This document shows positions 21,673 to 33,000 of a stretch of 64,000 nt of DNA, in pieces (the stretch's first letter is position 1; every line of letters starts with the position of its first letter). Both the position numbers and the translations under genes were made by a program. This DNA is from Glutinoglossum americanum (taxonomy: Eukaryota; Ascomycota; Geoglossomycetes; Geoglossales; Geoglossaceae). The notes beneath the pieces were generated by a model. That model saw only the letters and a program-made list of their open reading frames with translations, did no database searches and had not been told where the DNA came from. Location: assembly GCA_020080175.1 (NCBI GenBank), contig JAGHQL010000158.1:1-64000 (forward strand). Direction: 5' to 3'.

Positions 21673-23912
21673 ATGCTGCGTGTATCTCTTTTGTCTACTA
21701 GAACAGCGACTTCGGGGTTAGTTGCATCTGTTGGTCGAGCTCAATGGCTTTCGCGTCAAAGATCTCTGGCACTCGGGCAGGTTCGGAACCCATCTGATCG
21801 ATAATTGATAATATGATTCGCACATCCCAATTGCGCATGATCATGAATACTAACTCGGATTGCTGGGTGATCTAGAGATACTCTGTTGATCTAAAGAAGC
21901 CTCCCTTGAACACCAAGGAGAGCATCACGAAGTCAGATCCTGCCGCCCTGCCTATTTCAGAAACAAACACAGGGACCAGGCCTCCCTCACCTCTTGCGGG
22001 ATCAAGACCGTCTACCCCAGACTCACCGACAACGATTTCACCGGAAAATGCACCGCGAACCCCGCCACCGCCTCCATCTAGCGCCGTTCAGGCGACGCCG
22101 CCCACATCCTCTTCCAAAGATTCGAGTCCAACTCCTCCAATAAACCCTCCTGCAGGATCTTCGAACTCACAGCCGCCACCACCGCTTCCTAAGCCAAAGC
22201 GCAAACCTAGGCGTTTTCGTCAGTTCCTAGTCACGTTGGCTTTGCTCACTTGTCTTGGATACGCTGGTGGTGTCTATTACTCTCTCGTCTCGGATAATTT
22301 CCATGACTTCTTTACGGAATATGTGCCTTTCGGGGAAGATGCCGTGCTCTACTTCGAAGAACGAGAGTTTCGCCGTCGCTTCCCCAGTGCTACATCCCGC
22401 ATTATCGGCGCGTCAAGGGAAGCCGCAAACAAGGTTACAATTCCTAGTAGGAGTGGTGTAACATGGAAGGTAGCTGAGGATACTAACCAGCAGCAGAAGG
22501 GAAGACATGTTAGTGCGTTAAAAGATGGTAGTGAAAGAAGTCACGACCCGGGAACCCAGGCTGGAGAGCTGAAAGATCTGGAAAGCTCCGCGATAAAGTC
22601 TGGAAGTCAAAAGGTGAATGTTAAGCCGGAGGCTTCTCCCGCCGCGAACCCATCAGGAGGTGAGAAGGTCGCGAAGGATCCTGTTGAGGAGCAGCCTACA
22701 ACTAAAGATGTGAAGAGCGACCAAATGGTGAAGCCGGCTGCGGTCAAAACGATTGATCCCCTCGAAATCAGGGATTCTGAAGAGCAAACCGTTCTTGACC
22801 TTGTGACGGTTATAAATAACATCATTACAATTGTAAACTCCGATAACGCTGGAGCTAAATACTCTTCCGCAATCGAATCTGCAAAGGCTGAGCTCACCAA
22901 AATTGGGGGCAAGATTACGGTCATGAAAGATGCAGAAAAGGAGGCTGCTGAAAGGAAAATTAAGGGGTTACATGAAGAATTCGATAAAGCGGCAAAGGAG
23001 CTTGTTAGGCGTTTAGAGGAAGAGATGCGTGATCAGGAAGCCCATTGGAGAGATGAATTCGAGTCTGAACGGGAAAATCTGTCTAAGTCTTACCAGGACA
23101 AGCTCCAGACGGAGCTTAAACGGTCAAACGAAGTCGCCGAGAAGCGCCTCCATAATGAGCTTTTGGAGCAAGCTATTGAAATGAAGCAGAAATTCATTGA
23201 AGACGTCAGGGATAGCGTCGAACAAGAGCGGAATGGTCGTTTGGGGAAGCTCTCGGAACTCTCTACCAGCGTTTCCGAATTGGAAAAGCTCACGGCTGGC
23301 TGGAATGAGGTTGTTGATGCGAATCTGAAGACGCAGCACCTCCATGTGGCCGTTGAAGCCGTTCGGTCGAGCCTGGAAAAGGCTGACAGGCCGCGCCCTT
23401 TTGTCCGCGAGCTAGCTGCCTTAAAGGAAATCGCTGATGGTGACCCTGTGGTCAACGCTGCCATCGCATCCATCAACCCTGTAGCATACCAGCAGGGCAT
23501 TGCCACATCAGCCCAACTAGTCGATCGTTTTCGCCTTGTGGCTGATGAGGTACGAAAGGCTTCACTATTGCCAGAAGATGCGGGAATAGTAAGTCACGCA
23601 ACATCATTGCTGTTGAGTAAGTTCCTGTTCAAGAAGAAGGGGCTGGCCGTAGGAGATGATGTAGAGAGTATACTTACCCGAACGGAGACGCTACTTGAGG
23701 AGGGCGATTTGGACGGCGCGGCAAGGGAAATGAATGGGTTAACGGGATGGGCAAAGACACTCAGTAGAGACTGGCTCGCAGAGGTCAGACGGGTTTTGGA
23801 GGTGCAGCAAGCATTAGATGTAAGATTCCCCCCTGTGGAACTTGAATTCGAAATAACCACGATCCCATTTAGGTTATTGCGACGGAAGCTAGGCTACAGA
23901 GTCTGCGGGTAG
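21673..23912 (+). CDS. MIC60: MICOS subunit Mic60 (mitofilin/Fcj1)
   Basis: Two exons, 21673-21780 and 21876-23912, giving 714 residues. The first exon encodes an Arg/Ser-rich mitochondrial presequence (MLRVSLLSTRTATSG..RAQWLSRQRS), and the second begins RYSVDLKKPPLN, a plausible presequence cleavage region. A Pro/Ser-rich stretch precedes one inner-membrane helix (QFLVTLALLTCLGYAGGVYY, about residues 152-172). An Ala/Glu/Lys coiled coil follows (about 330-470), then the C-terminal mitofilin region (AALKEIADGDPVVNAAIASI, then GDLDGAAREMN). The protein faces the intermembrane space and shapes crista junctions. The intron has a clear CTAAC branch site. Confidence 0.92.
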
Positions 23913-24370
23913 AGTAGTCAAACGACCCGCTAATTGCTTCCCCAGAATCATTTGATTATGGTGGGAGAAGTGTTGTAGCAAAATGTGCGCTTTCCATCGG
24001 GCGCAATTTTCTTAGACCAAGGCATGAGATAGCCCTGAAAAGTTAGATTGTACTGTATCAATATGTACCACGTAGCTTCCGTCCCAAGTTTTTGAGATGG
24101 CCAAGTCGGGATAAAAGTACCACGTGGGCATGCGGTGAACCCTGGCAGTTGCGGAACGATCCCGTAGACACATCGTCACAGCTTTAGCTTGCCGAGCCTG
24201 ATCTTCACAGGCAAATACCAAACCACCAACTTTTTCCGCTAAATAACGATACAGTAAGAAGAGAATCTCCTCAAACCAACTGTCGCTAGGATAGAACTGA
24301 AGGCGGATCAGTCTGCCTTTATAAATCGAACGCTAATACTCATCGCAGCATCTACGTCAATGCGTCGACA
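23913..24370. other. Intergenic, no gene
   Basis: MIC60 3' flank and promoter of the following gene. Nothing specific seen. Confidence 0.5.
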
Positions 24371-27300
24371 ATGTCTGGACCGTCTAGCGGTCCAACAGCA
24401 GCAGATTCCCACCTATCTGCTCCACCATCCTCCACGTTAAACCTAGGCTCTCTTTCACAACATCTTAGCACTAAGTCGTACGAATCCAGAGGTGTTTCGG
24501 GTAGCACACAGGGCGAAGTCGGGTCAAAAAGAGATAGTGGGATGTCGCATTCTGCTGACAGTGAGCGAGAAGAGAATTACTTTGGGGGAAGTCTCAGGAG
24601 CCAAAACGGGGGTGGCAGCTACAGAAGACATCTACCAAGAAATTCGGGTGGGTTCCTTCTTGAGTCTGCCTCTGCACCTACCGCGCACATACAGGACCTC
24701 CATCCCCGACCACAGGGGGCGGAAAACCCGCGGGTTGCCCAAAAGGACAACAGGAAAGATGTAGCGATAGCAGACTCGGGCGAGAGCAGGAGGGGTAAGC
24801 AGCATCACCGTCACCGGCGGTATCATGCATCCCCGTCGCTCGGAAGTTCGCCGTTGTCGAGGGAGGTCACCCCTGCGAAGCATCACTATGGGGAGAATGA
24901 GACTTCTGATAATCCGAATGATGTGCCAAGGCTAGACTCCGATGAAGCTCATGCGCCTTCTACGGCAACGGTTGCTGGTAGACCTGTGGGGGAAAAATTG
25001 CAAGGCCAAGGAAAGACCATACTAAATCAGCAACAGAACACAGCCGGCCTGGATACAGATACCCTGCAAATTGTCAATATTGCATTGAACCTCAGTGAGA
25101 GCCGACGGAAGGGTGCGGGTGCGACTCGGTCCAATGTTGGGAATATCTTGAATGCTCGCCGGACCGGGTCCGCGGGGTATCCAAACTTGCCGGATGGTCC
25201 ATCATACGGGCCCCTGGTAGGTGGAAGCCTCAAGCAGCATCTGCAGCAACAACGCCGAATATCGCGCAATATATCGCCAACTCCTGATAGGAGTATGCAT
25301 GTGGCTACATCACCTAACTTGCTGAAGCGCAAGTCTAGTTACCCCATCCAGGCTGCAGCGTCTCTGCGAGAAGAACAGGAGTACATATACAGCTTCTCGA
25401 AGTCTACCTTAGCTAGAGCTGAAAAAGCAAGGGTCTCCCTAGAACTTTTGGCAGAATACATGCGTTTACTACAGTTCCTCCCTCCTCTAAAGGCTAGTTC
25501 TAATGGCTCCGGCAACCCATACTCCACAGCGCCCAACTCTCCGATTACGAACGAATCCCGCAATCAGCTTTCGAGGCTTACGTCAAGATCAAGCACATCT
25601 GGCGTGGTCGGCAGGCCATACAACCCCTTGCAGTGCATTAGGAACCGGAAAGTGAGGGCGCGAGAGCGGAGGTCTATCGATGCCGTGACAGAAGGATGGA
25701 CTAACCTTGAAAACGTTAGAAGCTGGGTAAGTTCAGTTGAATCGGTGTCCTCTAATTCCTCTTTCCAATCGGGCGAACGTGTTATACTGCCACAATTTCC
25801 TGGGAGGATCCAGGATAATGCAACTGCCCAGCAATCGTCTTCGCAAATAGGCTGGCCGGATAGAAAGAGCACTGTGGGGACGAAACCTAAACGTCCACGA
25901 GCCGATTGGCAAATTTCTCCCTCGGAGCTTTTAGCTGACGCCTTTTGGCTAGAGCTGGAGGACAGTAAAAAAGCTATCGAGGATAGTCACGGTAACAAGT
26001 TATATACATACGACCCCAACGTTATTCAACGCAGCTCTGTAATAGAGCACGAACATGCAGCAGCGGATTCGGTGACAAGATTACAGCGAATTGGAGATGG
26101 AGAGAGAGAATACTGTCCTCCTGGAAGCAGCATTAAAATGCCCTCTTTCACCGCGCAACTCGAACATGACCGGGACGCCGGTAGCGAAAGAGGTCGGCGT
26201 CGTCGTAAGATCCATAAACTATACCGCCACCATGACGATAGTGCTCAATCCGGGCGTAATTCGCTCGGATGGCGAAGGGATGATGCTTTGTTGAACGACT
26301 CTTCGGGTGCCTCCTCGGACGTAGAAAGCTCGAGAGGCCGCCGCATATATCGCGGAAGGGACAGCGGGAATGTTGCTGGCTCTCAAACATTGGAAAAACT
26401 GAGGAGAGACGCCGGTGAGAGCGAATTGAGCGGCACTGACGCTCAGAGGTTTACCGACGCCGCAGATACGCTGGGCGCGGCAAATGGCAGTGCCCCTTCT
26501 GACCAAGGGAACCCACCAGGACCTAGCAGGTACTTAATGGCAAGTCCAATCGCGGCCAGTCAATCCCAGGAGAGCTTACAGCGTTCCCGAAGCGTGAGTG
26601 TGGGTATCAGCCAAGGGAATGACCCTAAAACTTCCTTCGATAGGCAGGATTTCGTACCGAGCATTGCAATGAACTTGTCACCTCCTCAGAGTCGCACTAC
26701 CTCGCCGGTGAGAAATCCGATCGTGAAGGCTGGAGCTAAGATTGGGTTGTTCAGAACAGAGCGTGGCAAGGAACGAGAAAATGCTGAGGGCGACCCCGAG
26801 AGAATCGACTCCGGTGAGCGACATCATAAGCAAATCAGCGTGGAAACAGATCATCGAGGTGGTGGGGAACGGAGTGACCTGAGTCCAACGAGGAAGCTCT
26901 TTTCTCGGACAGCAGGTGAAAACACGGGAAAAGAGGCCCAACGACACGATAACAAGCTATCTAGGAACGACAGGGATGGGAGGGAAACAGAGTCTTCAGG
27001 ACGCGCTGGGGGTTTAAAGAGTGGGAGAAAGGCTCGAAGAATAGAAGAAATTTTTAGAAGCGAAGTCTCTAAGGTTGGGGATTTGATTTGGAAGAAAGAA
27101 GGGCCTACAAACAACTCAGTCTTATCATCTAGTGCTACTTCGAGCTATGACGACTCCTCCGATTCTGATGGCAATTCCCCACCTCGCGGCCGGAAAAAGA
27201 AAAACGCTGCGAGACTATCTCTCAATAACAGCGATGACGAAGACCAGTTGATGGCAGCCAAGGGAAGCCACTTCAGGCGGCCAGAATATCACTCGGCGAA

Positions 27301-28384
27301 TCTGCCCACTTTTACTTTGTCACCTGGTCGTAGAGAGAGAATCCGGGTTGACGCGGGGACTTTTCCTGAGGCAGACCATATTACTCGACAGCAAGTTGCA
27401 CAGAGAGAAGTTCGGAAACCATCCAGATTTCTTCAGTACGCACCTCCAAAGATTGACATCGATTCATTACCCCGGCTCTCCCGCGAGACCACTAGGGATT
27501 CTGACATTACAAGACCGATGGATTCATTGGATTATTCAGACGCAGACTCTAGAAGGGACAGCTATGGGTTTGGTGGCGTCCTTGGGGGTACAGCGGATGT
27601 CCGTGACGCAAGCGGGCGTTTCAATGCAGTACTTGGCGCGCCTGTTGGCTCAAAACTCGGACCCCCTGTAACTGGCCTTACCGCTTTAGATGCTTCGAAT
27701 CACCGATATTCTTCCGGAAGACCATCTGGCTCGGAGAGACAGCAGCAGTGGAGCATTTCTGACCAAGAAGTAGCCGCAGCACCTAATTGTCCAGTTACCA
27801 GGCGTGAAATTGCACGTATCACGGTATTGTTGCTGTCCTCAGGAGTAAAGGCGCAACAGATCTCTAATCGAGCAAAAGAAGTCAGAAAGCTATCTACATC
27901 GCTAGTGCTAGACAAGCCGGGGCTGTCCGTACCGCGTGTGCTTCGCTCGGAGGAGCATATTCTGGCTGCTCAAATCTACTCAGCTGACATGCAGCGGACG
28001 TCCCACCTCTTCAACGAAGCAGCCAACCGCTTTAGACGCACTACGGCCAGCGACCTGCATAGCCAGATCACTGCCATCCGGGAACACATCTCCATGGAAC
28101 TGAGTCCACTCGTTCGGGAAGCGGGCGACGACGCGGATTCTTTCAGCACTGAACTATCGACTACTCACACGTTGGCTGTCAAGCAATTGAACGACAACGT
28201 TGATACTATGATACGCCGTCGCAAGAGGCGGTTAAGGATGCTTAGGCGACTGGGCTATGTCCTGCTGGAATGGACACTTTTGGTAGTTATGTGGTGGGTC
28301 TGGCTGGTCGTGGTCACTGCCCGTATGATCCGGATAACCGTTAGCGGGCTCGTGAAAGGCGTGAGGTGGCTGCTATGGCTTTGA
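24371..28384 (+). CDS. Large disordered protein with C-terminal membrane anchor, unknown function
   Basis: A single open frame of 1,337 codons from an ATG in context ACAATGTCTG. I do not recognise the family. Most of the protein is Ser/Gly/Arg-rich and probably disordered. A predicted helical island lies around residues 340-370 (YIYSFSKSTLARAEKARV..LLAEYMRLLQFL), which looks conserved in style. Another structured block (about 1135-1290) reads VTRREIARITVLLLSSGVKA..ISNRAKEV and continues as long helices. The end is a basic cluster (RRRKRRLRMLRRLG) followed by one or two membrane helices (LLEWTLLVVMWWVWLVVVTA and ITVSGLVKGVRWLLWL). The layout suggests a tail-anchored protein with a cytosolic regulatory domain, possibly at the ER or nuclear envelope; that location is inference. 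No intron is needed. Confidence 0.8.
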   Translation: MSGPSSGPTAADSHLSAPPSSTLNLGSLSQHLSTKSYESRGVSGSTQGEVGSKRDSGMSHSADSEREENYFGGSLRSQNGGGSYRRHLPRNSGGFLLESASAPTAHIQDLHPRPQGAENPRVAQKDNRKDVAIADSGESRRGKQHHRHRRYHASPSLGSSPLSREVTPAKHHYGENETSDNPNDVPRLDSDEAHAPSTATVAGRPVGEKLQGQGKTILNQQQNTAGLDTDTLQIVNIALNLSESRRKGAGATRSNVGNILNARRTGSAGYPNLPDGPSYGPLVGGSLKQHLQQQRRISRNISPTPDRSMHVATSPNLLKRKSSYPIQAAASLREEQEYIYSFSKSTLARAEKARVSLELLAEYMRLLQFLPPLKASSNGSGNPYSTAPNSPITNESRNQLSRLTSRSSTSGVVGRPYNPLQCIRNRKVRARERRSIDAVTEGWTNLENVRSWVSSVESVSSNSSFQSGERVILPQFPGRIQDNATAQQSSSQIGWPDRKSTVGTKPKRPRADWQISPSELLADAFWLELEDSKKAIEDSHGNKLYTYDPNVIQRSSVIEHEHAAADSVTRLQRIGDGEREYCPPGSSIKMPSFTAQLEHDRDAGSERGRRRRKIHKLYRHHDDSAQSGRNSLGWRRDDALLNDSSGASSDVESSRGRRIYRGRDSGNVAGSQTLEKLRRDAGESELSGTDAQRFTDAADTLGAANGSAPSDQGNPPGPSRYLMASPIAASQSQESLQRSRSVSVGISQGNDPKTSFDRQDFVPSIAMNLSPPQSRTTSPVRNPIVKAGAKIGLFRTERGKERENAEGDPERIDSGERHHKQISVETDHRGGGERSDLSPTRKLFSRTAGENTGKEAQRHDNKLSRNDRDGRETESSGRAGGLKSGRKARRIEEIFRSEVSKVGDLIWKKEGPTNNSVLSSSATSSYDDSSDSDGNSPPRGRKKKNAARLSLNNSDDEDQLMAAKGSHFRRPEYHSANLPTFTLSPGRRERIRVDAGTFPEADHITRQQVAQREVRKPSRFLQYAPPKIDIDSLPRLSRETTRDSDITRPMDSLDYSDADSRRDSYGFGGVLGGTADVRDASGRFNAVLGAPVGSKLGPPVTGLTALDASNHRYSSGRPSGSERQQQWSISDQEVAAAPNCPVTRREIARITVLLLSSGVKAQQISNRAKEVRKLSTSLVLDKPGLSVPRVLRSEEHILAAQIYSADMQRTSHLFNEAANRFRRTTASDLHSQITAIREHISMELSPLVREAGDDADSFSTELSTTHTLAVKQLNDNVDTMIRRRKRRLRMLRRLGYVLLEWTLLVVMWWVWLVVVTARMIRITVSGLVKGVRWLLWL

Positions 28385-28929
28385 GCATTTTCGCTGGCTT
28401 GACTCACTCTGTTTCTCCTTGAGGCATTTTGTTTTCCACACGTCATAGCGAGGATTTACACCCATACCTGGGTAGTGTTTTTTTTTTTGGAGTTCTTTCT
28501 TTTTGTCCCCGACAGGGGTATGAAATACCCCTCTATCTCGCCCTTTGTGATCTATGGACTTCTGTGGGGTATTGTTGAGCGTTCTTGGCCCATTCGCCAT
28601 TGAGGGGTTGCGCGTTCTTCGCAACGACTACCAGTCGTGATATACTAGATTAGGTTCCGTGACGCTATCGACTGTCGCGCTAGAGAACAGTCTTGCGGTG
28701 CATTTGCATTGAGCCCTGTGGGTTATTCCGTGCATACAGTACTAACTCTACCACGGCTTAGCGGTGCAGATGTATGGACTTTAATTCATTGTTATTTATT
28801 GATATAGAAGAGAGCCATTCCGTTACATTTCCAGCTAGTGAGAATACTTTTTTGATACGAGACGACTGGATCGCACCGAGAAATGAAAGGCCACCCTCAT
28901 ACAATCTTTTCCCAAACCTAGAACCACCA
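28385..28929. other. Convergent intergenic region, no gene
   Basis: 3' flanks of the 1,337-codon gene and the tyrosinase-C-like gene. A T-run lies at 28479-28488. No other feature seen. Confidence 0.5.
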
Positions 28930-29541
28930 TCACGCCTCTCCCTCCGGCATTTCCCCTTTCCTCAAGCCCCCCTCCTTTCCCCTTGTAGCCTCCCACAACG
29001 TCTCTGACCTCCCCACCGTCGGTGGGCCCCACCTCCCTTCCGGCAGCGGTGTGACCTCGCTCTCCACAACCCAGAGCCTGATAGGCACGCCCTTAACATC
29101 GAGTTCCTTGCGCACGGGGGAGACAGACGAGAGGGTCCAGTGGAGGTTTTCGTGTAGGTAGGCGGGGATGGTTGAGGGATTTAGCTCAGTGGGAGAGGAG
29201 AGGTGTAGGCGGGCGAGGATGTGGGGAGTTAGGCAGATGGAGGCGGTTATGGCGTTTTTAAGGAAGGGAAGATGGTGGTGGTGTTGTGGTGGGGGGCCAT
29301 CGTTGATGTTGCTTTGCGGGTTGCTTTGCGCGATGGTCGAACTGTAGGCGGCGAGCTGGTCTGGCGAATGAGGCGTTATGTATTGCTGCGCAACCCAGGA
29401 GGGATGGTCGACGGGTAGGTTGTAGTCGATGTTATGCGGGACATCGCCGAGGAAGATGTGGACGAAGAATGGCTGGGGATAGGGACCGCAGAGGATGCTG
29501 AGGTCGTATTCGAGGTGGGTGGTCGAGGATGGAAGTTGCAT
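28930..29541 (-). CDS. Stand-alone tyrosinase C-terminal-like domain protein
   Basis: 203 residues from the ATG at 29541. Blocks PFFVHIFLGDVP, ITASICLT, IPAYLHENLHW and VPIRLWVVESEVTPLPEG follow the order of the C-terminal lid domain of fungal tyrosinases. In those enzymes the equivalents are FxVHxFLGxxP, VTGTIPLT, VxPYLxxNLHW and VPxLxVxVxSxxVTxP. No copper-binding catalytic domain is present upstream, so the domain seems to stand alone. Just before ITASICLT, where tyrosinases carry a CxxC copper-delivery motif, this protein has PPPQHHHHLP. I infer a conserved orphan lid-like protein, perhaps metal-binding; the domain call is by eye and needs a profile search. It is head to head with the ZZ/EF-hand gene. 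Confidence 0.6.
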   Translation of the reverse strand: MQLPSSTTHLEYDLSILCGPYPQPFFVHIFLGDVPHNIDYNLPVDHPSWVAQQYITPHSPDQLAAYSSTIAQSNPQSNINDGPPPQHHHHLPFLKNAITASICLTPHILARLHLSSPTELNPSTIPAYLHENLHWTLSSVSPVRKELDVKGVPIRLWVVESEVTPLPEGRWGPPTVGRSETLWEATRGKEGGLRKGEMPEGEA

Positions 29542-30040
29542 TCTTGTCAAAGATGTCGCTTGAGATTGGGATGGATGCTGGGATGGAGATGGAGGAGCAC
29601 TACTATTTTACCCTATTTTGGGTTCTCGTTGAGATGGAGTTGAAGTTGGATATTTGGTGGTCACTGGGTGATGGAGGGGAGAAGGGAGCGGGGTGAGGGG
29701 TAGATTTATAAGGTGCGACATGTGCGATGACGGAAGAAATCTGGGAGTTGGACAAGGGATATATGGCAGGTGAGATGACGCGCTGTGAACCCATGGTGGC
29801 GCTATTGGTAGATCTAGGAACCAGCGGGTATTCAACTATAGACATGGCATCTAGCAATCTAGTGCTGAGGTGAAGATGAGCTAGTGGGGATGGTGGAGGA
29901 GAGGAGTGAATGCTTCTTTGAGAGGGACGGGGATGTAGCGAGTCGACCGGTTTTCTGAGGCTCTAAATTTCTCTAGCCGAAAAGGTGTTCTTGGCTTGCC
30001 CGAAGCTTCCCTCTCCTTACTGTGCTCCAACATCACCATA
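29542..30040. promoter_or_regulatory. Divergent promoter region
   Basis: Lies between the tyrosinase-C-like gene and the ZZ/EF-hand gene. An 84-codon minus-strand frame at 29603-29857 is Ser/Pro-rich without a domain; it could be an N-terminal exon of the left gene but no convincing splice was found. Confidence 0.4.
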
Positions 30041-33000
30041 ATGTCTTCAGCTCCGGCGTCCGCTTCAGCTGTTTCCTCATCTATTGTCCGCTACCGACCT
30101 ATCATCATTCTCGTAACAGGTCTTACTGCCGTCTGCGGTGCCTATTACCTTCACAGCCAATTCTTTTCCTCTTCTTCCAGCCATGCGCCTCCACAACCCC
30201 TCCGGCGCAGGAATGCCCTGCACCGGCCGAATAGAACTCCGCGCGAGCGCTCAGGAAATCAATCACGGCTCACGGTTCGGCAGTTGGCTATCTTTGTGAT
30301 TCGCCAGTTCGATAATACAACGGATAACGGCGAGCCAGTTAGCTATGGGACGTTTTTGACCACGGATGAGCAGGGCGAGCAGGTGGAGGTGCCGCTAAGC
30401 TGGCCACTGATGCCTTTCGATGAGTTTTTGACTCGTTATGGAGTGCAGAATGAAGATGCAGCCATACGATATTCGGAGCTCCGATCTCGTTTCTTGACAG
30501 CTTTCTTGACTACAACAATACCACGCGATATCGAGGGTACGATAGGTTTTGCCGGTGCGGAGGGCAATGCGCTAAGGAATGACCTGGTTAGAAGGGGCTT
30601 CCTTCCGGAGATGGTGGATGCCGCGTTGCGGGATGTGGACAACAGAATAGAGGAAGTCCAGGATGGGGAATGGAGGCCAACGGATAACTCGGGAGAGAAT
30701 GATGGCAGGACGACAACGGCTTGGGATAACGAGAGCAATTTCTCTTGGAGAGGAGGAGAGGAGAATGTCAACGGCGGACCCTCTTCGCGGGAAGGGCAAA
30801 GCTTGTTGAACCTTCTTTACCACATTGCCGAGGATCAAGCTCGACGAGAGGGGTATGTTCACCGTGGTGTGACTTGCAACTCCTGTGGCAGCTTACCTAT
30901 TCGTGGGATCCGATACCGTTGCGCAAATTGCATCGATTTTGATCTCTGCGAAACGTGTGAGGCCATGCAGGTCCATCCGAAAACGCACCTCTTCTACAAG
31001 GTCCGCATCCCCGCTCCATTTCTGGGAAATCCTAGGCAGGCGCAACCTGTTTGGTATCCGGGGAAGCCTGGAGCTATGCCCCAGAATATGCCAACTTCCC
31101 TGGGTCAGAGACTTGTCAAAGAAACTGGGTTTGAGACCCCGGAAGTGGAAGCGCTGTGGGACCAGTTTAAGTGTTTGGCGAGCAGTGAGTGGATGGACGA
31201 TCCTAACAAACTTGGAATGGCTATAGATAGAAGGACTTTTGACAAGTGTTTTGTGCCAAATACAACGGTGAGACCACCGCCTCCTAACCTGATCTATGAC
31301 CGCATGTTTGCTTTTTACGACACCAACGGCGATGGGCTTATTGGGTTTGAGGAGTTTCTGCGCGGTTTGGCGAGCCTGCATGACAAGAGTAAGGAAGAGC
31401 GGATGAAGCGTATCTTCCAAGGCTATGACATCGATGGCGACGGATATGTGGACCGGAGAGATTTCCTGAGGATGTTCCGCGCATTTTATGCCTTGAGCAA
31501 GGAGTTAACCAGGGATATGATCGCTGGAATGGAGGAAGATGTAATGGAGAGCAATGGTGCGTGTGATATTATCCATGGAAGCCAACCAATTAGCTCTGCC
31601 TTTTCGGGAGCCATACCACCTGGAGAGAGGTTGGTTCCTGGCGAAGAAAAGCAGGGGGATGCAAATGGCGATCTTCAGGTTGTGGATCGGGAAGGCGTAG
31701 TACGAGAGAGTGACGATGATAGAGGGGATAGAAACGTTGTCATTGCGGACGCTGCAGAGCGGGAAGCTTTCCCCCAACCAAGGACACGGCGGCCGTGGGA
31801 ATCAATGTTTATGAGCGACGATCCATCTAGCTATACGCCAGAGCAAGCTCCTGATTCATCGAGGCGACCGAGATACTCGTTTGGGCTATTGGATGGTGCT
31901 GATAGTGGCGTGAGTGGACGCCAACGCGGAGAGAACGGAGAATCAGATGGCGACTCCGATAATAACGATTGGCCGCCGGATTCAGTTACGGCTGCGGATG
32001 TAGAGTCTGCTCTCGGGCTTCCTTGGTCTTCAGTCGGAGTGATTCAAGACGCGGCTGACCGGCAGAAAGTGATGGACGCAGTGCGGGAAAGATTGGATGA
32101 AGAAGGCCGGCGAAGGCGAGAGAAGGCACGGCAAGAGGGCCTTAGGGAGCGGTGGAGAAGACGGCAATTCTATGTCGACGAGGAAGAGGGCGCGGTTGCC
32201 CCTGAGGGATATGACGATTCAATGGACTCAATAATTGCTTCCCTAGGTGATCACGAAGGATCTGACAGTAATGGCAAACCTTCTCCAGTTGGAGATTCTC
32301 GCCCGCATCTACGCTCTCGCTCCTCTTCCAAAGTCCGCTTCCAGGACGATCTCACGGATACTGACTACGAAACCCGTTCCAACCACTCTACTTCGTCTCG
32401 GAGCGCCCACCATTCCGTTGGAGAGCGTTGGGGTGGATACGAGATGCCAGAAGCAGAGAGGGATGTCGGAAAGGAAATTTTGTATCAGGTCACCCAGCAG
32501 GGTCTCAATGAGATGCTGGATCCACTGTTTAAAGAAAAAGAAGACCTGGCTATGGAGTCATTTACGACGAGAGAGGAGAGGAAAAAGGCGGGGCTGATAT
32601 TAGGGGTTAGAACTGTGGGCAAAGGAAAAGGGAAGGAGAAGGGGAGAGAAAGCCCACCCACTGATCTAGAGCGTGTGCGTACGTCTCGTAAATTGCAGAA
32701 AGCCATCCCATCGGCTTTCATAGACGATAGTTTGTGGGCCACGTTTCCTCAGGATCCCGACGATAATGGGACCAACGGAGAGCAGAACGAAGATTCAGAA
32801 CAATCTTCTATATCGCAAGATTCACCTGCGAGAGCAGATGAAGACGGTCACTTGGTTCTCGCTGACGATTCACCTGTGGACCATATAATCGACCTCATCA
32901 ACTCCACCAACGGCCTCAACCCACCAATCCTCGACCCCAGCATCCTCGCCAAACCCCTCGATGACCTCCTCACCGAATCAGGCTACTCGGAAAAGTCCCC

